DNA from: an uncultured Anaerolineales bacterium
Lineage (GTDB): Bacteria; Chloroflexota; Anaerolineae; Anaerolineales; Villigracilaceae
Length of the DNA stretch: 64,000 nt
Direction of reading: 5' to 3'
NCBI GenBank assembly: GCA_937960595.1
Contig: CALGPL010000011.1
Span: forward strand, 1-64,000
Shown: positions 34,095 to 42,771 of the stretch, piece by piece
Position numbering within the stretch: position 1 is the first letter of the stretch
Layout of the letters: the number at the start of each line of letters is the position of its first letter
Notes under the pieces: model-generated
Database searches by the model: none
Seen by the model: only the letters and a program-made list of their open reading frames with translations
Told to the model about the DNA's origin: nothing
Position numbers and translations under genes: made by a program

Positions 34095-35792
34095 ATGTCC
34101 ACTTCACGCAGTTTCACGGTCGAACACGCTCTCTACGGATTGGCCGCCGCGCTGGGCCTGGGGGTGCGACTGCTCCACCTGGGGCGGCTGCCGCTCTCCG
34201 ATTTCGAGGCCGGTTGGGCTTTGCAGGCCCTCGACCTGGCTCAGGGCGCCGCTCCGCAGGCGGGCGCCCACCCGGCCTATGTTCATCTGACGGCGATCCT
34301 GTTCTATCTGCTGCCGGCCTCCAATTTCCTGGCGCGGCTGTGGCCGGCCCTGGCGGGGGCCAGTCTCGCCCTCCTGCCGTTCTTTTGGCGTCACCGCCTG
34401 GGCCGTTTGGCGGCGCTGCTCCTGGCCTTTGGCCTGGCCCTCGACCCCGGCCTGGCGGCGCTCTCGCGGCTGGCGGGCGGGCCGATGCTGGCCCTGGCGG
34501 CTCTGTTGTGGGGCGGGACGGCCTGGCGGAACGGTCGTCCGGCGCTGGCAGGCGTCGGGGCGGGGCTGGCGCTGCTTTCCGGACCGGCAGCCTGGTTCGG
34601 GCTGTTGACCTTTGCTCTGGCCGCAGGCCTGGCCGAGGCTTTCCTGATCCGGCGGCCGCGCTCAGGCGACGGGGAATCGGCTTCGGCCCGCGTCGACTGG
34701 ACCCAGGCGCGGACGGCCGGACTGGCCGGGCTGGCGACAGTCCTCCTGCTCGGCACGCTGGCTTTCCTCTCGCCGGTTGGCTTGAGCGGCCTCTTCACCG
34801 CCTTGCTGGAGTTCTTGCGCGGCTGGCGGAGCGCTCCACAGGTTCTCCTGAGTCATCTGTTGATCGCCCTGCCGGCCTATGCGCCGCTGGCGCTGCTCCT
34901 GGCGCTGACGGCCGCGGTGCGCGCCGCAGTCGAGCGCGACCGGCGGGCTGCCGCGCCTGGGCTGTGGGCGCTGGCGGCCTTTCTGCTGGCAGCCGTCTAT
35001 CCTGGCCGGCAGGCGGGCGATCTGATCTGGCTGCTGGTGCCGCTCTGGACGCTGGCGGCCGGGGAATTGAGCCGTCATTTCGATTTCGAAGGACGCAGTT
35101 TCTGGGGCGTGGCCGGGACGGCGGTGCTGACGTTTGCTTTGCTGGCCTCCACCTGGCTCTACCTGCTGAATGCCGTCAGCCTGCCCGGCGAACTCGGCCA
35201 GGCGCGCTCTTTGATCTTGGTCGGCCTGCTGCTGGTGCTGGCCCTGACGCTGGTGCTGATCGCCTACGGCTGGTCGCTGGCGCTGGCCCGTCTCGGGTTG
35301 GTCTGGGGTGGGGGGGCGATTCTGCTCCTGCTGACGATCGCGGCCCTGACCGGCGCGATCGGCGTGCGCGAACCGCTGACGGCCGAGTTGTGGACTCCCG
35401 CGCCGCGCATCGCCCAGGCCGATTTGCTGCTCGAAACGGTGGAGGAACTTTCGGCCTGGAACGCTCGGGATCCGCGCGGCCTGCCGGTGACGGTAGCCGG
35501 GGTCGATTCGCCGGCCCTGCGCTGGCTGCTGCGCGACCGCCCGCTCGAATTCGTCGCGGCCCCGCCCGTGAACGAGACCGTTCCCCTGCTGATCACGACC
35601 GACACCCAGCCCAGTCTGACGGCCGATTACCGCGGCCAGGATTTCGTCTGGTGGCAGGCGCCCGACTGGGCGAATGCCCAATCAACCGATTGGATGCGCT
35701 GGTACCTCTTCCGTCAGATCGGCGTCCGGTCGCAGAATATCATCTTGTGGGCGCGCAGCGACCTGCTGTTCGAGTCGCCGGCGGCCCCCTGA
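34095..35792 (+). CDS. Polytopic membrane protein, GT39/Agl23-like
   Basis: A 565-residue protein with about 12 hydrophobic helices and an N-terminal loop LGRLPLSDFEAGWALQALDLAQG whose acidic DFEAGWAL pattern is like the first loop of GT39 and Agl23-type proteins. A soluble C-terminal domain of about 130 residues begins near LWTPAPRIAQADLL. Agl23-like proteins accompany YYY proteins in other genomes (general knowledge). ATG 34095 is preceded by TAAAAT with an 8-nt gap and no Shine-Dalgarno, a near-leaderless arrangement 22 nt after the YYY stop. Family identity is moderate, membrane topology strong. Confidence 0.7.
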   Translation: MSTSRSFTVEHALYGLAAALGLGVRLLHLGRLPLSDFEAGWALQALDLAQGAAPQAGAHPAYVHLTAILFYLLPASNFLARLWPALAGASLALLPFFWRHRLGRLAALLLAFGLALDPGLAALSRLAGGPMLALAALLWGGTAWRNGRPALAGVGAGLALLSGPAAWFGLLTFALAAGLAEAFLIRRPRSGDGESASARVDWTQARTAGLAGLATVLLLGTLAFLSPVGLSGLFTALLEFLRGWRSAPQVLLSHLLIALPAYAPLALLLALTAAVRAAVERDRRAAAPGLWALAAFLLAAVYPGRQAGDLIWLLVPLWTLAAGELSRHFDFEGRSFWGVAGTAVLTFALLASTWLYLLNAVSLPGELGQARSLILVGLLLVLALTLVLIAYGWSLALARLGLVWGGGAILLLLTIAALTGAIGVREPLTAELWTPAPRIAQADLLLETVEELSAWNARDPRGLPVTVAGVDSPALRWLLRDRPLEFVAAPPVNETVPLLITTDTQPSLTADYRGQDFVWWQAPDWANAQSTDWMRWYLFRQIGVRSQNIILWARSDLLFESPAAP

Positions 35793-35807
35793 ACAGAAAG
35801 GCGAAAG

Positions 35808-36482
35808 ATGCCCATTCCAAACATCATTGCCATTGACGGCCCGGCTGCTTCGGGCAAGTCCACCCTCGGCAAGCGCCTGGCCGACGCGCTCGGCTATTTG
35901 TTCTTCGACACCGGCGTCATGTACCGCGCCGTCACGTGGGCCGCGTTGCAGCGCGGCATTCCCATCGAGGACGAGGCGGGTGTGACGCGCCTGGCCGAGA
36001 CGGCCCAAATCGACGTCCGCCCGCCCTCGCGGCAGGACGGGCGGGCCTGCGACGTGCTGGTGGACGGGGTGGATTGCACCTGGGAGACGCGCCGCCCGGA
36101 GGTGGACGCCAACGTCTCGCCCGTCTCCGCTTATGCCGGGGTGCGGCGGGCGCTGGCAGCCCAGCAGCGACGCATCGGCTTGCGCGGCCGGGTGGTCATG
36201 GTCGGGCGCGACATCGGCACGGTCGTCCTGCCGGAGGCCGATCTGAAGATTTATCTGGATGCCTCGCCCGAGGAACGCGCCCGCCGCCGCTACCGCGAGA
36301 TTCTCGGACGCGGCGAGCAGGCCGATTACGAGGACATTCTGGCGGGCGTCCGCCGCCGCGACCAGATCGATTCGACCCGCGCGGTGGCCCCGCTGCGCCC
36401 GGCCGAGGACGCCGTCATCCTCGACTCGGACCGCCTGGACGCCGACGAAGTCTTTGCCCGCGTGGAGGCTCTTTGCCGATGA
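35808..36482 (+). CDS. cmk: Cytidylate kinase
   Basis: A 224-residue CMP/dCMP kinase, the usual length. The P-loop GPAASGKSTLGKRLA (residues 9-23), FFDTGVMYRAVTW, the NMP-bind region VSPVSAYAGVRRAL, GRDIGTVVLPEADLKIYLDAS and a lid region EERARRRYREILGRG are all present. It converts CMP and dCMP to the diphosphates. A GAAAGG site precedes the ATG. Its stop overlaps the ATG of the first PlsC gene (ATGA), starting a tightly coupled four-gene operon. Confidence 0.96.
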   Translation: MPIPNIIAIDGPAASGKSTLGKRLADALGYLFFDTGVMYRAVTWAALQRGIPIEDEAGVTRLAETAQIDVRPPSRQDGRACDVLVDGVDCTWETRRPEVDANVSPVSAYAGVRRALAAQQRRIGLRGRVVMVGRDIGTVVLPEADLKIYLDASPEERARRRYREILGRGEQADYEDILAGVRRRDQIDSTRAVAPLRPAEDAVILDSDRLDADEVFARVEALCR

Positions 36483-37171
36483 AAATGGATTATCGCGTTG
36501 CCTGGTGGCGGCGCTGGATCAGCCGCCCGCTGATTCGAGGGGGGTTGAGGGCGATCTTTCGCCTGTTGGCGCCGGTGACGATCACCGGGCGGGAAAACGT
36601 GCCGCGCCGCCAGGCTTACCTCGTGGCCATCAATCATGTCTCGCTTTTCGATCCGCCCTTTGTTGGCGTTTTCTGGCCGGAACAACTGGAGGCGATGGGC
36701 GCGGTGGACATCTGGTCCAAGCCGGGGCAAAATATCCTGGCCCGGCTGTGGGGCGGAATCAAGGTCCACCGCGGCGAGTATGACCGGGCGATGTTCGAGA
36801 AGGTGCTGGCCGCCCTGCGCGCCGGCTACCCGCTGCTGATTGCGCCGGAGGGAGGGCGGTCGCATGCGCCGGGGATGCGGCGCGCCCGCCCAGGGGTGGC
36901 CTACCTGGCGGAGGAGTCGGGCGTGCCGGTCGTACCGGTCGGCATCGTCGGCACAACCGACGATTTCTGGCACAAAGCCAGCCGCGGTCAGCGGCCGCGT
37001 CTGGAGATGCACATCGGCCAGCCGATCCATCTGCCGCCGGTGGAGGGGCGCGGCGCGGCGCGGCGGGAGGCGCGTCAACGCAATGCCGACCTGGTCATGC
37101 AAAAGATTGCCGAATTGCTTCCGGAGGACTATCGCGGTGTCTATGGAGATTCCCCAAAAACCCGTCAGTGA
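36479..37171 (+). CDS. 1-acyl-glycerol-3-phosphate acyltransferase (PlsC family), copy 1
   Basis: A 230-residue membrane-associated acyltransferase. The catalytic NHVSLFDPPF (NH-x4-D) is near residues 53-62, and PEGGRS is the second conserved block. It would acylate lysophosphatidate or a related lipid at the cytoplasmic membrane face. Translation is coupled to cmk by an ATGA overlap. The start MKMDYRVAWWRRW is basic and aromatic, as expected for membrane association. The 3' end overlaps copy 2 by 29 nt. Confidence 0.9.
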   Translation: MKMDYRVAWWRRWISRPLIRGGLRAIFRLLAPVTITGRENVPRRQAYLVAINHVSLFDPPFVGVFWPEQLEAMGAVDIWSKPGQNILARLWGGIKVHRGEYDRAMFEKVLAALRAGYPLLIAPEGGRSHAPGMRRARPGVAYLAEESGVPVVPVGIVGTTDDFWHKASRGQRPRLEMHIGQPIHLPPVEGRGAARREARQRNADLVMQKIAELLPEDYRGVYGDSPKTRQ

Positions 37172-37862
37172 AGTTTGGCGGCCCGAACTGGTGCGTCTGC
37201 CGAGGCTCACTCTGGCCCGAAGATTCTTTCGGCTTTTCATGCGCGGCTTTTGCCGCTTGGTGACCGTCCTCTGTACCAGGCCGACGGTGCGCGGGCTGGA
37301 GAATTATCCTCGTCAGGGGCCGGCGCTGATCGCCATGAATCACTTGGGCGATCCCGACGCTTTTCTCATCCTGGGCTACTTGCCCGAAGTGCCCGAATCG
37401 ATGGGCAAGATCGAACTGCGCGACATCCCCGTCTTGGGGGCGGTGATGGAGGCGCTGGGCGTCATCTGGGTTCACCGCGGCCGGCCCGACCGACGGGCAA
37501 TCGCCGCCGCGCTGGAGGGTTTCCGCCAGGGACGGCGCATCCTGATCGCCCCCGAGGGCCGCGAGTCGTTGACCGGCGCCCTCGAGCCGGGCACCGATGG
37601 GGCTGCTTTTCTGGCGCTCAAGGCCGGGGTGCCGGTCGTGCCGCTGGTCGTCACCGGCACGGAAACCTGGCGGATTTTGGGCAATCTCAAACGGCTGCGC
37701 CGCACGCCGGTCTCGCTGACGGTTGGCCGGCCGTTTTCCTTGCCGGCGGGAGGTCGGGAGGCGGTTCGGGAGGGCACCCGTCTGATCATGGAGGCGCTGG
37801 CTCGCCTGCTGCCGCCGGAATATCGCGGCGTTTATCGTTATGTAGAGGAAAACCATGCCTGA
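37143..37862 (+). CDS. PlsC-family acyltransferase, copy 2
   Basis: A 239-residue paralogue. The catalytic motif is NHLGDPDAF (NH-x4-D kept) and the second block is PEGRES in place of the common EGTRS. It begins inside copy 1 (ATG 37143) and its stop region overlaps copy 3 by 8 nt. An amphipathic, hydrophobic N terminus (FFRLFMRGFCRLVTVL) suggests membrane contact. Its acceptor probably differs from copy 1, given the divergent second motif (inference). Confidence 0.88.
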   Translation: MEIPQKPVSEVWRPELVRLPRLTLARRFFRLFMRGFCRLVTVLCTRPTVRGLENYPRQGPALIAMNHLGDPDAFLILGYLPEVPESMGKIELRDIPVLGAVMEALGVIWVHRGRPDRRAIAAALEGFRQGRRILIAPEGRESLTGALEPGTDGAAFLALKAGVPVVPLVVTGTETWRILGNLKRLRRTPVSLTVGRPFSLPAGGREAVREGTRLIMEALARLLPPEYRGVYRYVEENHA

Positions 37863-38565
37863 GTCGCGTCCCTACATTCATGCCGACCATGAACGCATCC
37901 GGCGTATCCTGCGCTTCTGGATCAAGGTGGCGGCCTCCTTCCTGGTCAAGATGGGGCCGTTCGAGGGGGCCGAGCGGGTGCCGGCCGAGGGCCCGCTCCT
38001 GCTCTACAGCAACCACATCTCGATGATTGATCCCATCCTGATCATTCATGCCGTCAAGCGCAACATCGTCCCGCTGGCAAAAGCAGAAGCCTATGACTAT
38101 CCGTTCATCGGCATTTTTCCGCGCCTGTGGCGTGTCATCACCGTCCAACGCGGCGAGGTGGATCGCCAAGCCCTGCAGGCCTGTCTGGCTGTGCTGCGGG
38201 CGGGCGAGATTCTCTGGATCGCCCCCGAGGGGACCCGCCGCCCGGCGCTCCTGGAGGCCAAGGACGGTATGGCCTACCTGGCTGCCCGAACCGGAGTCCC
38301 GCTGATGCCGGTCGCGGTGGACGGGACGCGCGGCTTCCCGGCCCTGCCGCTCAGCAAGCGCTGGCGGGAGGGGCCGCCGGCCACCCTCAAGTTCGGGCGC
38401 ATGTTCCGTTTCAAGCCGCTTGAAGACCCGCGTGACCGCTTGGGGCTGGCAAAGAGGACCCGCGAGGCTATGTACGTCCTCAGCGCGATGCTCCCGCCCG
38501 AACGGCGCGGCGCTTTTTCCGACCTCTCGCAGGCGAGCGAGGAGACGATCGAGTGGCTCGAATGA
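37855..38565 (+). CDS. PlsC-family acyltransferase, copy 3
   Basis: A 236-residue paralogue with catalytic NHISMIDP and second motif PEGTRR, closest of the three to textbook PlsC. The N-terminal helix ILRFWIKVAASFLVKM is membrane-binding. Three PlsC-type genes follow one another with overlapping ends. Together they could supply sequential acylation of more than one backbone, but lysophosphatidate acyltransferase remains the default call. Confidence 0.88.
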   Translation: MPESRPYIHADHERIRRILRFWIKVAASFLVKMGPFEGAERVPAEGPLLLYSNHISMIDPILIIHAVKRNIVPLAKAEAYDYPFIGIFPRLWRVITVQRGEVDRQALQACLAVLRAGEILWIAPEGTRRPALLEAKDGMAYLAARTGVPLMPVAVDGTRGFPALPLSKRWREGPPATLKFGRMFRFKPLEDPRDRLGLAKRTREAMYVLSAMLPPERRGAFSDLSQASEETIEWLE

Positions 38566-38571
38566 GAGGAC

Positions 38572-38598
38572 TTGATTTTTTGGGCGTCATGCTATAAT
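38572..38598 (+). promoter_or_regulatory. Candidate promoter of the large sensor kinase
   Basis: TTGATT (38572-38577), a 15-nt spacer and TATAAT (38593-38598). The start ATG follows at 38751, so the mRNA leader of about 145 nt would contain the repeat copy C. Confidence 0.5.
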
Positions 38599-38620
38599 TG
38601 ATTTTATTCGCAACTTCTTC

Positions 38621-38710
38621 ACTGCCAGGATGCCAAGCAAATTTGAAAGTCATTCTTGGCCGAGTTAGAAACAGGCTTGGCGTCCTCCGTCTCTTGGCGG
38701 TGCTGACGGA
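38621..38710 (+). repeat. CGCCAAG-type palindromic repeat, copy C
   Basis: A more diverged copy in the same orientation as copies B. The left arm is ACTGCCAGGATGCCAAG, with ATTCTTGGCCGAG in the middle and GGCTTGGCGTCCTCCGTCTCTTGGCGGTGCTGACG at the right. It carries a short extra segment (CAAATTTGAAAGT) after the left arm. It lies in the predicted 5' leader of the sensor kinase gene. Confidence 0.65.
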
Positions 38711-38750
38711 CGGAGTCCAATGATTGCACGGGGTCACCCGTAGTGTGCTT

Positions 38751-41700
38751 ATGACACCCCTGCTGACGCTTCTGGCGGAACCTGCCTATATCGTCCCCTT
38801 GACCAATCTGCCGGGATGGTTGGCGTGGTTCCTTTTGCTGGGGTTGACGATCCAGGCGGCGGTGCGCGGGCGCTCCTACCAGGTGCGGGGGAAATACCGC
38901 TGGTGGCTGATGTTGGTTTTCATTGCCATGATCCCGCTGACGGGGCTTTTCGTGGGGGCGCGTTTGCCGGTGGGCGCGGCCCTGCCTCAACCGGGGATTC
39001 CCGAAGCGCCGCACAGTCCGGCTCTGATTGTCTTTGCAGCCCTGCCCTGGATGCTGGCGGGCGGTTTCCTGGGGCCGATCCAGGCGGTCATCGTCGGTCT
39101 GCTGGCCGGGCTGACGCGCAGTCTGTGGGATACACACAACCTGTTCACCGTCCTCGAACCGGCCATTCTGGCCGTGCTTTTCAGCGTGGCGGTTCGTCAG
39201 CGCTATCGCACGCTTTTCTACCGCGCCCTGCGCCAGCCTTTGTTGGTGGCGCTCTTTCTCGTCCCTGTGTATGCCCTGATCTTTGTCATTGGGGCTTTCT
39301 CGTCGGTGGCTGGCGCGCTGGCGGCCCGTCTCGACTATGCTTTCACCAACGTCTGGCCGGCGACTCAGGCAGGCGGCGGGGAGTTGATCCTGGGAGGCCT
39401 GTTTGTGCAGTTCATCGCCCTGGCCGCCGGGCGCGCCTGGAGTCAGAAAGAGGCCATCCACCCCTCGCCGGGCGAACGCAGCCTGGAAGCGCGTTTCCTG
39501 ATCGGCGGCGGAGCCTTCATCGTTCTCCTGCTGCTCTCGCTGCTCATCGGCGATTGGATCGTAGCCGGAAACGCCGCCCAGCGCATGCTGCGGGAACGGT
39601 TGTCCAGCACGGCTCAATCGGCAGCCGAAAGTGTGCCTTTCTTCCTCGAGACCGGCCAAAACCTGACCGTTCGATTGGCCAGCGAGCCGCGTTTGTTGAG
39701 CGAATCGGGCGAGGCGCTCAGTCAGGTCTTGGGTGAACAAATCCGCTCGGTCCCCTATTTCGATCAACTGATGGTCCTCGATGGGCAGGGCAATGTCATC
39801 GGCGGCTATCCGCTGGCCGAAGCCCAGACGCTGGTGCTGATGCCGGAGGAGAGCATCGGCCTGAGCATCGCTTTCCAGGGAGTGGCGATCCAGATCTATC
39901 CCATCCCGCCTGCCGCAGGGGGAACCGCGGCGCGCATTTCCTTCCTGGCCGCCATCCCCGACGCCAGTGGCCAGGCCCAGCGCGTCTTGCTCGGCCGCAC
40001 CGACTTGAACAACAATCCTCTCACCCAGCCGCTGCTCAACAGTTTGCGCGGCATGGAAGCGCTGGACGGCGTTGGGATCTTGCTCGATGAACAGGGGCGT
40101 ATTCTCTTCCATCCCAGCCCCGACCTGCTGATGAGCACTTATCCCGACGGGGCGTTGCACGCCGAGGCGGATTTCTACACCGTCCCTGCCCCCGGCGGGA
40201 CGCGCAACCTGGTCTATTACCAGCCGGTGCCGGGCCGGGCGTGGGCGGTGGTCCTGATCGTTCCGGCCGAAAAGGCCCAGCAACTTTCGCTGGATATTGC
40301 CGCGCCGCTTTCGGCGATGATCATCGTCCTGGCGCTGATCACCCTGCTCTCGTTCCGGCTCAGCCTGCGAGCGGTGACTTCTTCCCTGCAGAGTCTGGCG
40401 ACTGAGGCGGCCCGCATCGCTCAAGGCCAACTCGATCATCCTTTGCAGGTTGAGGGGGTGGACGAGGTCGGGCAATTGCGGCGGGCTTTCGAGCAGATGC
40501 GCGTCAGCCTGCATGCCCGTCTGGAGGAACTCAATCAGTTGTTGTTGGTCAGCCAGGGGGTGGCCTCCAGCCTCGAGATGGAGGATGCCGTCCAGCCGGT
40601 CCTGGAGGCGGTCCTGGCGACCGGGGCCAGCGCGGTACGGGTGGTGCTGCTACCGGCGCCCTCTCAATTGTCGGACGAGGGTGGCCTGCATTTTGCCCTC
40701 GGGCCCGATAAGGATGTGTATGCTTCCCTGGACGATCAGATTCTGACGCTGGCCCAGCGTCAGGGCCGCTTGGTGTTGAACAACCTGGCCCGGGCGCGCC
40801 TGCCAGAACTGCAAGCCGGGCAGCCTCTGCCGGCGGCGCTGATCGCAGTTTCTCTCTATCATGAAAACCGTTATTATGGCGCGCTGTGGGCAGCCTACAA
40901 TCAGCCCCGTCAGTTCTCCGAGGAAGACGTGCGTTTCCTGACCACCCTGGCCGGACAGGCCGCCGTGGCCGCTTCCAACGCCCGCCTGTTCCGCACCGCC
41001 GAAGTCGGGCGCCAGCGCCTGGCGGCGATTCTGGCCTCCACTCCCGACCCCGTGCTGGTCACCGATCAACAGAATCACCTGCTGTTGGCCAACCCGGCTG
41101 CCAAGCAGGCCCTGGGCGCTACGCTGGGGGCGGCCGAGGGCCAACCGACCGAAAAGGTCATCAGCCAGCAGGAGTTGCGCGACCTGCTCAAAGTGCTGGA
41201 GGACGCCACCAAGCAGTCTGCCGAACTGATCATGCCGGATGGCAAAGTCTATTTTGCCACGGCTTCTTCGGTCATCGCGGATGGCCGGCCGGTCGGGCGG
41301 GTGTGCGTGATGCGCGACGTGACTCATTTCAAGGAATTGGATGCTCTCAAGTCGGATTTTGTCTCCACCGTCAGCCACGACCTGCGCTCCCCGCTTACGC
41401 TGATGCGCGGCTATGCCACCATGCTCGAAATGGTGGGCGATTTGAACGAGCAACAGCGCAGTTATGTCGCCAAGATCATCACGGGCGTGGAGAGCATGTC
41501 CCGCCTGGTGAACAACCTGCTAGACCTGGGTCGTATTGATGCCGGCGTCGGACTGCAGGTTGAGCAAATGCCCATCCTGGAGGTGGTCGAGAACGTCGTC
41601 GGCACGCTGCAAATGCAGGCCGACCAGAAGGAAATCAGCCTGGGGGTGGAAATCGACCGCGACCTGCCGCAGTTGATTGCCGCCGACCGGGCGCTGATTC

Positions 41701-42044
41701 AGCAGGCGCTCTATAATCTGGTCGAGAATGCTGTCAAGTACACGCCCAACGGCGGCCGGGTCATTTTGCGCCTGCGCAAACGCCAGGAAGGCATCCAGTT
41801 CGAGGTGCAGGATAACGGCATCGGCATTCCGCCTGCCGATCAACCGCGTCTGTTCGAGAAATTCTTCCGCGGCACCAACCGCGAGGCCCGTCAGCAGCGC
41901 GGCAGCGGACTGGGGCTGGCCATCGTCCGTTCGATCGCCGAGCGCCACGGTGGACGGGTATGGGTGGAGAGTCAGGTCGGGCAAGGCAGCACGTTCTATC
42001 TTTTCATCCCTTTCCGGCCTGCCGGAGAAAAGAAGAAAGATTGA
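38751..42044 (+). CDS. Large multidomain membrane sensor histidine kinase
   Basis: A 1097-residue sensor. The N terminus is a multi-helix membrane domain (about 20-230, helical and Gly-rich, with LGPIQAVIVGLLAGLTRSLWDTHN), followed by another TM (about 255) and an extracytoplasmic Cache-like domain (about 285-505), a TM (about 515-535), HAMP (about 540-595), GAF (about 610-760), PAS (about 765-865), HisKA with H876 in TVSHDLRSPL, and an ATPase domain with NAVKYTPNGG, DNGIGIP and GSGLGLAIVRS. No response regulator is adjacent. The start is ATG 38751; an in-frame TTG at 38724 and GTG at 38745 are less likely, though no good Shine-Dalgarno exists. The N-terminal domain resembles integral-membrane ligand sensors; the ligand is unknown. 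Confidence 0.9.
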   Translation: MTPLLTLLAEPAYIVPLTNLPGWLAWFLLLGLTIQAAVRGRSYQVRGKYRWWLMLVFIAMIPLTGLFVGARLPVGAALPQPGIPEAPHSPALIVFAALPWMLAGGFLGPIQAVIVGLLAGLTRSLWDTHNLFTVLEPAILAVLFSVAVRQRYRTLFYRALRQPLLVALFLVPVYALIFVIGAFSSVAGALAARLDYAFTNVWPATQAGGGELILGGLFVQFIALAAGRAWSQKEAIHPSPGERSLEARFLIGGGAFIVLLLLSLLIGDWIVAGNAAQRMLRERLSSTAQSAAESVPFFLETGQNLTVRLASEPRLLSESGEALSQVLGEQIRSVPYFDQLMVLDGQGNVIGGYPLAEAQTLVLMPEESIGLSIAFQGVAIQIYPIPPAAGGTAARISFLAAIPDASGQAQRVLLGRTDLNNNPLTQPLLNSLRGMEALDGVGILLDEQGRILFHPSPDLLMSTYPDGALHAEADFYTVPAPGGTRNLVYYQPVPGRAWAVVLIVPAEKAQQLSLDIAAPLSAMIIVLALITLLSFRLSLRAVTSSLQSLATEAARIAQGQLDHPLQVEGVDEVGQLRRAFEQMRVSLHARLEELNQLLLVSQGVASSLEMEDAVQPVLEAVLATGASAVRVVLLPAPSQLSDEGGLHFALGPDKDVYASLDDQILTLAQRQGRLVLNNLARARLPELQAGQPLPAALIAVSLYHENRYYGALWAAYNQPRQFSEEDVRFLTTLAGQAAVAASNARLFRTAEVGRQRLAAILASTPDPVLVTDQQNHLLLANPAAKQALGATLGAAEGQPTEKVISQQELRDLLKVLEDATKQSAELIMPDGKVYFATASSVIADGRPVGRVCVMRDVTHFKELDALKSDFVSTVSHDLRSPLTLMRGYATMLEMVGDLNEQQRSYVAKIITGVESMSRLVNNLLDLGRIDAGVGLQVEQMPILEVVENVVGTLQMQADQKEISLGVEIDRDLPQLIAADRALIQQALYNLVENAVKYTPNGGRVILRLRKRQEGIQFEVQDNGIGIPPADQPRLFEKFFRGTNREARQQRGSGLGLAIVRSIAERHGGRVWVESQVGQGSTFYLFIPFRPAGEKKKD

Positions 42045-42051
42045 AACCGGT

Positions 42052-42081
42052 TTGACCATTCTTGCACCTATACGGTATAAT
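42052..42081 (+). promoter_or_regulatory. Promoter of the rpmH operon
   Basis: TTGACC (42052-42057), an 18-nt spacer and TATAAT (42076-42081), the best sigma-70-like promoter in the window. A leader of about 80 nt precedes rpmH. No DnaA-box cluster is visible in this gap. Confidence 0.75.
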
Positions 42082-42166
42082 AGCGTGCCGGTCTGAACCT
42101 GGTGTGAAAAACTCCCGGCGGGAATGGCCGCCTGGTGTTGAACTTTTTGATTTTTGAGGAAAGTGA

Positions 42167-42340
42167 ATGGCAACCAAACGTACTTATCAACCGAGAATCA
42201 GGCGGCGGGTGCGCGTGCATGGCTTCCGCCAGCGCATGTCTACGGCGGATGGCCGTCAGGTGCTCAAGCGTCGCCGTCAGCGCGGTCGCTATCGTCTGAC
42301 CGTCCGCAGCAATCAGCATGTCAAGCGGGTGCGCTGGTAG
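42167..42340 (+). CDS. rpmH: 50S ribosomal protein L34
   Basis: A 57-residue, arginine- and lysine-rich protein. It begins [20 protein letters not shown] and ends with [10 protein letters not shown], with the L34 motif [28 protein letters not shown] lies about 5 nt before the ATG. It is a structural component of the large ribosomal subunit. It opens the conserved rpmH-rnpA-yidD-yidC-jag operon. Confidence 0.97.
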   Translation: MATKRTYQPRIRRRVRVHGFRQRMSTADGRQVLKRRRQRGRYRLTVRSNQHVKRVRW

Positions 42341-42420
42341 GAGGCCCGGGCGCGGCTGCGACAGCGCGTCGCTGCGGCTGACCGCGATGGAACTTCCGAT
42401 CCGTAGACATCGAGGCCCAG

Positions 42421-42771
42421 GTGAAGCGTCGCTTTCGCCTGACCCGGTCACAAGACCTCAAGCGGGTGCGACAGGCAGGCAAATCTTACGCGCACCCGCT
42501 TGTCGTGTTGTACGTGGTGGCGGCTGAGCGGCCCGGCGTGCGCATCGGCGTGACGGCCGGCCGGGGGATTGGCCATGCCGTGCGGCGCAATCGCGCCAAG
42601 CGTTTGCTGCGGGCGGCTGTCTCTGCCTTGCTCCCCCGCCTCGTTTCTGGCTTCGATTTGTTGTTGATTGCCCGGACGCCTCTGCCGGCCTCGGATTTCT
42701 CGCAGACAAAACAGGCGCTCGAAACCCTCTTCGCCCGCGCCGGCTTGCTTACCCCTTTGGACCATGGCTGA
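42421..42771 (+). CDS. rnpA: Ribonuclease P protein component
   Basis: A 116-residue basic protein that binds the RNase P RNA and 5'-leader of tRNA precursors. It has the usual N terminus [20 protein letters not shown] and the arginine-rich signature [14 protein letters not shown]. The start is GTG at 42421 with GAGG a few nt upstream. An 80-nt gap separates it from rpmH, with only weak GC hairpins. Its end overlaps yidD by 8 nt. Confidence 0.96.
   Translation: MKRRFRLTRSQDLKRVRQAGKSYAHPLVVLYVVAAERPGVRIGVTAGRGIGHAVRRNRAKRLLRAAVSALLPRLVSGFDLLLIARTPLPASDFSQTKQALETLFARAGLLTPLDHG

Noticed and set aside
23784..35792. Horizontal transfer of the glycan block
   Set aside because: Base composition and codon use look like the neighbours, and no integrase, tRNA target or direct repeat flanks it.
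42045..42166. Replication origin before rpmH
   Set aside because: The position is typical for oriC, but there is no cluster of DnaA boxes (TTATCCACA) and no AT-rich unwinding stretch beyond the promoter.
42341..42420. Terminator or small RNA between rpmH and rnpA
   Set aside because: GC-rich partial pairings are present, but there is no stable stem with a T-run, and the operon is expected to continue.
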